64,000 nt of DNA. Source: Leeuwenhoekiella sp. MAR_2009_132 (GTDB lineage Bacteria; Bacteroidota; Bacteroidia; Flavobacteriales; Flavobacteriaceae). The stretch covers positions 2,254,060 through 2,318,059 of the forward strand of contig NZ_JHZY01000004.1 in NCBI RefSeq assembly GCF_000687915.1. Direction: 5' to 3'. The notes below the pieces were generated by a model. The model did not search any database. It saw nothing but the letters and a program-made list of their open reading frames with translations, and was not told where the DNA came from. Below are positions 1 through 7,539 of this stretch, piece by piece. Made by a program: the position numbers and the translations under genes. Position 1 is the stretch's first letter. Each line of letters begins with the position of its first letter.

Positions 1-128
1 TAAGAGACTCACCATTTAAAGGTGATGCGTCTAAGTCTATGACACTGAGTCTTGCTGAACGTGGTCGCGGAAAAGACAAGGAAGGATTTAGAGCAGAATT
101 TATAAGGCTGGTTAAGGCCGCTAATTAA
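1..128 (+). CDS. C-terminal end of a von Willebrand factor A (YfbK-like, DUF3520) protein, partial
   Basis: The window opens inside this gene; the frame is open from base 3 to a TAA at 126-128 and encodes about 41 residues. The tail reads SLAERGRGKDKEGFRAEFIR followed by LVKAAN. This resembles the conserved C-terminus of YfbK/DUF3520 proteins, in which a run of Ala, Arg and Asp is followed by GYRAEFxxLVxxA. Such proteins combine a vWA metal-binding domain with a DUF3520 tail and are usually lipoproteins or periplasmic. Only the end is visible, so the assignment rests on this one motif. The next gene starts 37 bases downstream on the same strand. Confidence 0.6.
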   Translation, partial: RDSPFKGDASKSMTLSLAERGRGKDKEGFRAEFIRLVKAAN

Positions 129-165
129 TATTATTTTTATTCCTTTGTAACACAAATTAAGAATT

Positions 166-633
166 ATGAAATATATTTTTTTCATTGCTACAGTGGTTTT
201 AATGGGAGTTTATGATGCATCAGCACAGTATGGTTACGGTGGTGGGTATGGTGGTAATGGTTACGGCCGCAGTCGTATGGGAAGTAGTATGATGGGAGCG
301 GGTGCTACACAACAGGGGCCTAAAGAAGAGCCTAAAACTTCAGCAGAACTTGTTGATGAGCGCATAGATGAATATGTAACAGAGTTTGAGTTAGATCCTT
401 TTGAGACTGAAGTATTGCGTACGTATCTAGAAACGCATTTTGACAATGTAATGGGGCTTCAAAAAGACAAAACTAAAGATGCAGAAACCATGCGCAAAGA
501 TTTTGAACGTATGCAAACTGAATTTAAAACCAACTTGAAGTCTATTCTTTCTGAAGAAGAAATAGAAAAATTTATCACCATGGATTTTACATCCTCCGCA
601 GTGCGTAAGCGAAAGAAAAACAGAGAGAATTAG
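166..633 (+). CDS. Small secreted Gly/Tyr-rich protein with helical C-terminal half
   Basis: The 155-residue product begins with a signal peptide (residues 1-20, cleavage after ASA). A flexible Gly/Tyr/Ser/Met-rich stretch follows (about 21-48, repeats of YGYGGGYGG type). Residues 57-150 are charged and should be largely helical, with many Glu, Lys and Met. The end is strongly basic (RKRKKNREN). I do not recognise the family with certainty; it resembles small periplasmic Spy/DUF-like helical proteins only in general character. It ends just before a good intrinsic terminator, so it is probably the last gene of the unit that includes the vWA gene. Confidence 0.7.
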   Translation: MKYIFFIATVVLMGVYDASAQYGYGGGYGGNGYGRSRMGSSMMGAGATQQGPKEEPKTSAELVDERIDEYVTEFELDPFETEVLRTYLETHFDNVMGLQKDKTKDAETMRKDFERMQTEFKTNLKSILSEEEIEKFITMDFTSSAVRKRKKNREN

Positions 634-640
634 TTTTAAA

Positions 641-663
641 AGGTGCCTTGAGCACCTTTTTTT
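641..663 (+). terminator. Intrinsic terminator
   Basis: AGGTGC and GCACCT form a 6-bp stem around a 5-base loop (641-657), directly followed by a T-run. It sits 8 bases after the stop of the secreted protein and separates it from the peptidase gene. Confidence 0.75.
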
Positions 664-709
664 ATTGGGGGTTAATGCGTATTTTCGACTATCAATTTTA
701 TTCTTTTTT

Positions 710-2029
710 ATGCGTTATTTAATACTCTTCTCCATTTCTTTATTTTGTTTTTACAATACTGCTCAGTCGCAAATTTTACCAGAGCGCGACCGCGCTGTTT
801 TAGTAGATAGAATACTTGCCGATCGTTTTGAAAATGTACTGCCTAATCTTATGTACCGCACCGGTATAGACATGTGGGTGCTCATTTCAAGAGAATATAA
901 TGAAGATCCTGTAATGCGAACGATGTTGCCGGCTACTTGGCTAAATGCACGCAGACGCACGATTTTAGTGTTTTATTGGAATGAGTCTAAAAATAAGCTA
1001 GAGAAACTTGCCGTTGCCAGATACAATATAGGTGATAGTATAACATCTGCCTGGGATAAGGAGCAGGAGCCAGACCAGTGGAAAGCCTTAATTAAAATCA
1101 TAGAAGAGCGTAATCCTAATAAAATAGCGCTTAATTATTCTAATGATTATGGTATTGCAGATGGTCTTGTAAAAACAGATTACGAGGCATTTATGAATGT
1201 TTTACCAGAAACGTATAAATCTAAAGTAGTATCGGCAGAACCATTAGCTGTAGGCTGGGTAGAAACGAGAAGTCCGTTAGAACTTCAACTTTTTCAAGAG
1301 CTTGTAGGCATCACGCACAATATCATTAGAGAAGCATTTAGTAGTAGCTTTATAAAGCCGGGAAAAACCACGACAGAAGATGTAGTCTGGTTTTTAAGAC
1401 AAAAAGTTACAGATTTAGGGCTGGAGACCTGGTTTCACCCTACAGTAGATATACAGCGGGCAAATGAAAAGTTAGAAAGTCACCTTACTGCTTTCACAAA
1501 CCATAATGAGGCACAGGTAATTTTACCCGGTGATTTAATTCACTGTGATTTTGGTATATCTTATTTACGTCTCAATACAGATTGCCAGCAGCATGCCTAT
1601 ATTTTAAAGGACGGGGAAATGACAGCTCCTCAGTTTTTAGTAGATGCATTTGCTAAAGGAAACCAACTTCAAGACATTCTTACTTCAAAATTTGAAACCG
1701 GGAAAACCGGAAATACAATCCTAAAGGAATCTCTTACCGAGGCGAAAGCAGCAGGTTTAATACCTTCAATTTACACCCATCCGCTAGGTTTATACGGCCA
1801 CTCTGCAGGTACCACAATAGGTATGTGGGATGCACAGGACGGTGTTGAAGGGTCTGGTGTTTACAAACTGTTTCCCAATACAGTTTATGCAATAGAATTA
1901 AATACAACAGTAAATTTACCAGAATGGAATAAAGACATACGAATAATGCTTGAAGAAGCCGGTTTATGGACTTCTAAAGGCTTTAGCTATGTTAATAAGC
2001 GCCAGCAAGAGTTAATATTGATAGATTAA
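710..2029 (+). CDS. M24 family metallopeptidase (Xaa-Pro aminopeptidase-like), exported
   Basis: I take ATG 710 as the start because it gives a clean signal peptide (MRYLILFSISLFCFYNTAQS); a longer frame from TTG 665 would overlap the upstream terminator region. The 439-residue product has an N-terminal creatinase-like domain and a C-terminal pita-bread M24 domain. The five expected metal ligands can be picked out: Asp in HCDFG, Asp in NTDCQQ, His in the YGHSAG region, Glu in YAIELN and Glu in MLEEAGL. M24 enzymes remove N-terminal residues before proline or hydrolyse related amide bonds; the exact substrate is not evident. Its stop overlaps the convergent gene by the four bases TTAA. Confidence 0.85.
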   Translation: MRYLILFSISLFCFYNTAQSQILPERDRAVLVDRILADRFENVLPNLMYRTGIDMWVLISREYNEDPVMRTMLPATWLNARRRTILVFYWNESKNKLEKLAVARYNIGDSITSAWDKEQEPDQWKALIKIIEERNPNKIALNYSNDYGIADGLVKTDYEAFMNVLPETYKSKVVSAEPLAVGWVETRSPLELQLFQELVGITHNIIREAFSSSFIKPGKTTTEDVVWFLRQKVTDLGLETWFHPTVDIQRANEKLESHLTAFTNHNEAQVILPGDLIHCDFGISYLRLNTDCQQHAYILKDGEMTAPQFLVDAFAKGNQLQDILTSKFETGKTGNTILKESLTEAKAAGLIPSIYTHPLGLYGHSAGTTIGMWDAQDGVEGSGVYKLFPNTVYAIELNTTVNLPEWNKDIRIMLEEAGLWTSKGFSYVNKRQQELILID

Positions 2030-2733
2030 AACGTGTAGGCTATACCTAATCCCGTTCTAATACCTGACCAATTTGTTCGAACAGCAGAACCTCTATTGTT
2101 TTCTAAATAGGCTTCCTTATTTTCAGAAAAAATAAGCTTACCGCCAAACACATAGTCATAACCTGCTTTAATTCTCAAACTAAATATTGAAACTGGTTGT
2201 TCAAAGAGTAAAAAACTTCCTAAACCAATATCTCTTGAAGAGAATTTATAAGATTCTTCGGTTGTCGTATTATTAAATTTTGAATAGTTGTCAATCTCAA
2301 AGAATGAGAATGTATTTATAGATTTTAAACCTAGTTTTAATTTACTAGGAGATTCTTTAATTAAATCAATATGGTAAATCCCACCAATAGAATAACCTGT
2401 TACAGGTTGTAAAATTCGTATTTGTCCAGAGTAATCACCGTATGAAATCTTTCCTCCTGTAGTGTTATAGCTAAAATAAATCGCAGTTTTTATATTCACA
2501 AATTCATAGCCTAACGTAAATCCTACATTTGCGGGGAAGTTATCTACAGTTTTAACATTAACGGGTTCTAAATCCTGTACAAATTCCTCTTGAAACTGTT
2601 TTAACTTTGAATGGCTAAATGTATTGTAGTCAATATCTAAAAATAGCTTACTTTCCTGTAAGTATGCGTGTTGACTGCACCCCAATACAACTATATAGGA
2701 GATTATCTTGTATATCTTTTTAAAAATAGCCAT
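2026..2733 (-). CDS. Outer-membrane beta-barrel-like protein
   Basis: The 235-residue product has a hydrophobic N-terminus (residues 5-20) ending near Gln/Ala typical of a signal peptide, then a series of alternating polar/aromatic strands and a terminal aromatic (AYTF), as in outer-membrane barrels. No family name is evident. Its ATG lies 14 bases inside the upstream lipoprotein gene, so the two are probably translationally coupled and work together at the cell surface. It converges on the M24 peptidase gene, sharing the palindromic stop TTAA. Confidence 0.7.
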   Translation of the reverse strand: MAIFKKIYKIISYIVVLGCSQHAYLQESKLFLDIDYNTFSHSKLKQFQEEFVQDLEPVNVKTVDNFPANVGFTLGYEFVNIKTAIYFSYNTTGGKISYGDYSGQIRILQPVTGYSIGGIYHIDLIKESPSKLKLGLKSINTFSFFEIDNYSKFNNTTTEESYKFSSRDIGLGSFLLFEQPVSIFSLRIKAGYDYVFGGKLIFSENKEAYLENNRGSAVRTNWSGIRTGLGIAYTF

Positions 2734-4558
2734 CTAGATAAATACCGTTATTTGAAATTATTACATCGTTTATAAACTCAAATGATCTTCCGTGATGCGT
2801 TTCAGCGCAGTTGAGTGATTTTTTTGTTGAAGTGTTAAAATCATAGACAATTATTTTTTCAGGGTAGTCTTGCGAGTTATCGTTTTGATGCACATATACT
2901 TTATTACTACCTGAGTCGTAATTAATATAGCTTATTTCTGTGGCGAGGTCGAAATAACTTCTAGTACCGCTATCTACGTTGTAAACAATTGATCGTTTGT
3001 CTGAATAGAAATCACCATAAATAACTTCATTTCTTTCAGGTATAAAATCGACATAATGCAGCTGAGCCCCGTTATTTAAAGATTCAACAAATTCTACTTT
3101 TTGATTTATTAAACTATATAGTTTGTCTCCATTGATGAAGTTTTTACCATCATCAGAAAAAAAGAAGCGATAATCTGTTGTAAAGCTCTTTATAAGTGTG
3201 CTGTTTTCAGCATCATATATTTCAATTAATCCCCGGCTTAGATACCTTATAATTGTGCCATTGCGGTAATATGATCTATAACCTTGGTATATAGTTTCAG
3301 AAACCGGAATTTTTAAAGTTTCAGTAATTGTTAAATTGTTTAAATCAACAAATAGTATCTCTGAGTTTGTACTAACTACTAATTGATTTTTCTGAACAAT
3401 TAAATCGCCAGTAGTATTTCTTACGGTTTTTAATTTATTTGAGCTAATAATTGAAAAATCTTCGGGATCTAATTTATAGATGATGAGGTCTAATGAAGCA
3501 TTGTAATAACTATCTCCTATTAATTGAAGTGCATAGTATGCATTAGATACTTTATCAAATGTAATACTGTTTATTTGCTTTAAAGACATCTCCTTACCAA
3601 GGAAATATTTTACTTCTAAATTATCAATCCAGGCATCAGAATCGTTCTTGTATAATGAGATTTGAATGTAATTTTTTTGTCCAAAAATAAGTGATTCATT
3701 TACAATAAAAGATCCGCCATTTTTGTTGAATTTATCATCAAACCTACTATTAATATTAAAGCTTAGTTCATCAAAGTTCCCATATAGTGGGTGTTGGGTA
3801 TATGTAAACTGGTAACTGTTCTCATTGATTATATCAACAGAAATTTTAGGGGGTGGTAATGTTTTGCCTAGGGTATTACTGGTAGTCTCTCCGTAATTAT
3901 TAGAAAGTGTAATCGTGTAAGAAAAATCTAATGTTGTGGTTTGTTTATCTATAAAGGATAATGATTCTATTTCTTCCCGGGTTAAAGCTAGTTTTTCTGA
4001 AAAATACCCGTGCGTATAAATAGTTAAATAGCCTGTTTCAAAATTAGCATCTTTAGACAACTCCCATTTTAAAACCGGTTTTCCATCATTTATTTCAATT
4101 GATGAAAGCGTAATGTTTTTTGGTAAAGATTTATCTGTCGTAAATGTATATTCTCGTTCGGCTTGATAAACTTCAAGGTTATTTGCATCAGCAATACTAC
4201 CCGTACCTGATGAAAATTGAAATATAACTTTTAAACTATGTTGGTCACCTTGCAGTTCGTCTATGTTTAGAAGAAAGGTACCTGTAGGTTCATTGGAAAA
4301 GTGTATTTGGTTTCCATCAACGAGTATTTGAATCCCAAAGAGGCGATGAATATTATTAGAATTAAATACAAACTCAATATTTTTAGATTTTCTAAGAACC
4401 TCATTTGAAGTTAAACTTAAATCAAAAGTAGCTGAAGGTTCTATTTGTTCTAATTCTATAAAATAATCCTCGCCAAATTCATAGGAACATGAATTACAAG
4501 AAAGTATTAATAGAATGTATGTAAATAATATATTCCTTTTGTAGTTATTTGCTCTGAT
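2720..4558 (-). CDS. Beta-propeller-like surface lipoprotein lacking a standard start codon
   Basis: The first ATG/GTG/TTG in this frame is TTG at 4060, but the frame stays open and clearly coding up to about 4565. Translated upstream it yields a lipoprotein signal, KRNILFTYILLILSC, followed by NSCSYEFGEDYF and Ig/FN3-like sequence that runs into the downstream part without a break. The mature protein (about 590 residues) has N-terminal beta-sandwich regions and a C-terminal half with repeated short strands like a WD/YVTN propeller (for example LKTVRN, EILFVDLNN, YSLINQKVEFV). No ATG exists in any minus-strand frame between 4651 and 4510. ATC at 4558 would give MRANNYKRNILF, a normal n-region. 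Either a rare start is used or the start has been lost by mutation. It overlaps the barrel gene downstream. Confidence 0.65.
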   Translation of the reverse strand: MRANNYKRNILFTYILLILSCNSCSYEFGEDYFIELEQIEPSATFDLSLTSNEVLRKSKNIEFVFNSNNIHRLFGIQILVDGNQIHFSNEPTGTFLLNIDELQGDQHSLKVIFQFSSGTGSIADANNLEVYQAEREYTFTTDKSLPKNITLSSIEINDGKPVLKWELSKDANFETGYLTIYTHGYFSEKLALTREEIESLSFIDKQTTTLDFSYTITLSNNYGETTSNTLGKTLPPPKISVDIINENSYQFTYTQHPLYGNFDELSFNINSRFDDKFNKNGGSFIVNESLIFGQKNYIQISLYKNDSDAWIDNLEVKYFLGKEMSLKQINSITFDKVSNAYYALQLIGDSYYNASLDLIIYKLDPEDFSIISSNKLKTVRNTTGDLIVQKNQLVVSTNSEILFVDLNNLTITETLKIPVSETIYQGYRSYYRNGTIIRYLSRGLIEIYDAENSTLIKSFTTDYRFFFSDDGKNFINGDKLYSLINQKVEFVESLNNGAQLHYVDFIPERNEVIYGDFYSDKRSIVYNVDSGTRSYFDLATEISYINYDSGSNKVYVHQNDNSQDYPEKIIVYDFNTSTKKSLNCAETHHGRSFEFINDVIISNNGIYLDGYF

Positions 4559-4651
4559 AGTGTATGATTAAATTATTTAAAATTCAATTATACAATAAAA
4601 CTCTTTACTATAAAATATTGATAAGTAATAATTTATTAAATCTGAAGATAA

Positions 4652-5827
4652 CTAAGCTCCTTTTAAGAGTTTTTTCTGTTGCCTTTTTCGGTAATATATT
4701 ACGCTTATAGATAAGCCTACACCACAAAATGCTAAAACTGCACCTACTAGTTCTGGTGAAGTATAGCCGTAACCTGCTGCTATAGGAAGTCCGCCTAAAA
4801 ATGCGCCAATCGCATTAGCAACATTAAAAGCAGCCTGATTTACAGAAGAGGCTAGCATTTCAGACTCTTTAGCAGATTTTATCATTAACATCTGTATAGA
4901 TGGAGCCGTAGAAAAGGCAAAAGCTCCAGTTACAAAAACCATGATAAGCATCATCCATTGTATAGGTGCTATAAAAGATATGGTGATTAAACAAATGGTC
5001 ATTGCTCCCAGAAGTATTGCAGTCGCTTTGATAGGCGAAAATTTATCTGCTAATTTTCCTCCTAAAACATTTCCAAACGTCATACCTAAACCAGCTAGCA
5101 TTAAAATGAAGATAACCATCTTGTTGTCAAACCCGCTTACTTCAGTAAGTAGGGGAGTGATATAACTATACCAGGCAAAGAAGCCACCGGTCCCTATTGC
5201 GGTAATTCCCAGAATAAGCCAAAGTTCGGTACGCTTAAAGATTTTAAGAGCATCTTTTATGGGGATAGGTTTGTTTTTTTCAATTTTTGGTAACCAGAAT
5301 GTAATTGCTAAAAGAGTAAGTAAACCCACTGCTACGACAATCATAAAAGTGTACCTCCAGGAGATGTTATGTCCTACATATGTACCTAAAGGAATACCTA
5401 TAATATTAGCCACTGTTAAACCGCTAAACATCATAGCCACAGCGCTTGCAGCTTTTTCTTTAGGAACTAACCTACTTGCTACTACAGCACCTACACCAAA
5501 AAAGGCACCATGTGGTAAGCCAGAAAGTAACCGAGATATAAACATGAGGTTGTAACTTGTGGCAAATATAGAAAGAGCGTTAAATGCGGTAAATGCCAGC
5601 ATCAAGGCTAATAGTATTTTTTTAGGTGAATAGTTTCCTGCAATAGCCACTAAAATGGGAGCACCTATAACTACTCCCAAGGCATAAGCCGAGATAAAAT
5701 GCCCCGCCTGCGGTATACTTATATTGAGATCTTTAGCGACATCAGGTAATATTCCCATCATCACAAACTCGGTCATTCCTATTCCAAAACCACCTATAGC
5801 TAAGGCAATTAGACTCTTCTTAAACAT
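4652..5827 (-). CDS. araJ: MFS transporter, AraJ-like (DHA1 family efflux permease)
   Basis: The 391-residue product has about 12 membrane helices. It follows the AraJ/YdhP pattern closely: a start with GGFGIGMTEFVMMGILPDVA, then ISIPQAGHFISAYALGVVIG, the loop-2/3 region RLLSGLPHGAFFGVGAV, and GIPLGTYVGHNISWRYTFM. These proteins are proton-driven exporters of sugars or drugs in the inner membrane; the native substrate cannot be read from sequence. ATG 5825-5827 is the natural start. A TATCTTTG promoter element lies about 50 bases upstream, so the gene is probably transcribed alone. Confidence 0.88.
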   Translation of the reverse strand: MFKKSLIALAIGGFGIGMTEFVMMGILPDVAKDLNISIPQAGHFISAYALGVVIGAPILVAIAGNYSPKKILLALMLAFTAFNALSIFATSYNLMFISRLLSGLPHGAFFGVGAVVASRLVPKEKAASAVAMMFSGLTVANIIGIPLGTYVGHNISWRYTFMIVVAVGLLTLLAITFWLPKIEKNKPIPIKDALKIFKRTELWLILGITAIGTGGFFAWYSYITPLLTEVSGFDNKMVIFILMLAGLGMTFGNVLGGKLADKFSPIKATAILLGAMTICLITISFIAPIQWMMLIMVFVTGAFAFSTAPSIQMLMIKSAKESEMLASSVNQAAFNVANAIGAFLGGLPIAAGYGYTSPELVGAVLAFCGVGLSISVIYYRKRQQKKLLKGA

Positions 5828-5878
5828 AAAATAGTGTTTTGAATTACCATTTAAATATGCTTAAACGATAATTTCGCG

Positions 5879-5886
5879 CAAAGATA
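5879..5886 (-). promoter_or_regulatory. Predicted -7 promoter element for the AraJ-like gene
   Basis: On the minus strand the sequence reads TATCTTTGCG, a perfect TAnnTTTG flavobacterial -7 box. It lies about 50 bases upstream of the start codon. No clear TTG -33 box is present at the ideal distance. Confidence 0.5.
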
Positions 5887-5989
5887 GGATAGATAGATGT
5901 ACTACTGTAATGTTTACTTAACCGATTTAGTTATTGAATTGAGGGAATATAATATTAGTAATCTTATAAGGAGATGATCTTTTTAAGAT

Positions 5990-7096
5990 TTAGTGAGAAG
6001 TTGTTTTCTTAAAAGTTATTATAAATGTTGTACCCGCATTAGGGGTACTCGTTACTTCTATTGTTCCGCCCAGACTTGTAATATGATTATAAACGAGATA
6101 TAAGCCTATACCATTGCTATCTTTTTGAGACGTGTTGTGAAAGCGCTGATGCAGTTTAAAAATGGAATCTCCTGCTTTATCCATATCTATTCCTATACCG
6201 TTATCCTTATAGATAAGCTGTACAGTACCGCGCATTTGCTCTGTATGAATTTGTATTTCGGGAGTTTGGTTTGGTTTTGAATACTTGATAGAGTTGGTAA
6301 TCAAATTTAGAAAAACACTCGTAAGATAATTGGGAGAGAAAACAACTGAAGGAGCTTTCTCAAAATTCGTTTTAAACTTTACGTTATCTCGTAGTATGAG
6401 TTGGTGAATAGATGCTTTTGCTTCATTCAATACAGTTTCAAAATCAACTTCTTTTAGTTGTAATGCTAACCGGTCTTTTTTGATCCAGTTATTCATGTAG
6501 GAGTTAATGACCTCATTGAGATTTTCGGTAGCAATTTTAAGTAAGCGTATATATTCTGCAGCTTCGGGGTTATCAATATTTGTAGTTTCTAACAATTGAT
6601 GTAAAGCCATAAGGTTACTCAGCGGTGATCTTAAATCGTGAGAACTTGAGTAATTAAAAAACTTAAGGTCCTTATTACTTTCATTTAAATTTTGCAAAAG
6701 GTGATTACGCTCAATTTCAATATTTTTCTTAGCGGTTATATCTTTTGCAATTGCATAAACTATTTGTTCTTCTTTTAAGGCTATTGAAGACCAACTCAAC
6801 CATACGGTACTTCCGTTTTTATGAACATAGCGATTTTCAAATTGAGTTAAGAGAGTGCTTTGTAATAGGTTTTTTCGTTTATTTCTAGTGAGAACTCTAT
6901 CTTCTTCAAAAATGAATTCTGAAATAGGTTTAGAAAATAACTCTGTTTCAGTATAGCCTAATGTATTTATAAATGCCGGATTTACCTTTTTAAAATAACC
7001 GTCAAAACCCGCTACGCACATTAAATCTGGAGATAGCTCAAAAAAGAAATCTAGATTGTAGATTTCAGACGCTATATTGTGCTCATTAGATAGCAT
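5990..7096 (-). CDS. PAS-domain sensor histidine kinase
   Basis: The 368-residue product has a PAS domain (about residues 12-125, ending in the typical AKDITAKK), a short coiled coil, a HisKA domain with phospho-acceptor His153 in SSSHDLRSPLSNL, and a HATPase_c domain with N-box (NLITNSIKYSKP), G1 box (DNGIGID) and G2 box (NGIGLYLV). There is no transmembrane segment, so it should be cytoplasmic. No response regulator is adjacent. The gene starts 3 bases after the preceding 142-residue membrane protein and 450 bases after the carboxylase gene, which suggests a three-gene transcript; a link to acyl-CoA metabolism is inference only. Confidence 0.88.
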   Translation of the reverse strand: MLSNEHNIASEIYNLDFFFELSPDLMCVAGFDGYFKKVNPAFINTLGYTETELFSKPISEFIFEEDRVLTRNKRKNLLQSTLLTQFENRYVHKNGSTVWLSWSSIALKEEQIVYAIAKDITAKKNIEIERNHLLQNLNESNKDLKFFNYSSSHDLRSPLSNLMALHQLLETTNIDNPEAAEYIRLLKIATENLNEVINSYMNNWIKKDRLALQLKEVDFETVLNEAKASIHQLILRDNVKFKTNFEKAPSVVFSPNYLTSVFLNLITNSIKYSKPNQTPEIQIHTEQMRGTVQLIYKDNGIGIDMDKAGDSIFKLHQRFHNTSQKDSNGIGLYLVYNHITSLGGTIEVTSTPNAGTTFIITFKKTTSH

Positions 7097-7099
7097 AGT

Positions 7100-7528
7100 C
7101 TAATTTTTATAAAGTTCTGGTGTTATCTTTAAGGTTGCCGCTGGCAAACCATCATATCCTAAGTAATGGTAGTAAAGGGTTACATCATTATCTCTAAAAT
7201 AATCCATTTCAGGATTACTTTTTAAACGGGCTATTATTGTAGGTTTTACATATTTAGCTACGGTATCTTTATTTACAGAATCGGCTTTATATATAAGTGT
7301 GTAATAGTAATCAAAACTTTTTTCACCACGAGCCACAGCGCTATCTAAAGTGGTCTCTTCATCTAATTTAATGGGAGTTTGCTTATTGATTTTAATAGCT
7401 TCTTTTTTTAATATACTATATACATTATCTTTTTTAAAAAAGAAATAGTGAACAGCATAATAAGATAGCGCCGCTGTAACTAAAAATACAATTGCAGTAA
7501 GAATAAGCTTAGAGACCTTAGTATTCAT
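7100..7528 (-). CDS. Single-pass membrane protein of unknown function
   Basis: The 142-residue product has one N-terminal transmembrane helix (about residues 8-30) and a predicted periplasmic domain rich in Lys, Tyr and Asp (about 33-142) with the phrase DYYYTLIYKADSVNKDTV. I do not recognise a named domain. It sits between the carboxylase (11-base gap) and the histidine kinase (3-base gap), all in one direction, so co-expression is likely. It might serve the neighbouring kinase as an accessory protein, but nothing in the sequence proves this. Confidence 0.7.
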   Translation of the reverse strand: MNTKVSKLILTAIVFLVTAALSYYAVHYFFFKKDNVYSILKKEAIKINKQTPIKLDEETTLDSAVARGEKSFDYYYTLIYKADSVNKDTVAKYVKPTIIARLKSNPEMDYFRDNDVTLYYHYLGYDGLPAATLKITPELYKN

Positions 7529-7539
7529 AAGTTAGAAAA

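Noticed and set aside
665..709. TTG 665 as start of the M24 peptidase
   Set aside because: It abuts the upstream terminator and would bury the clean signal peptide beginning at ATG 710.
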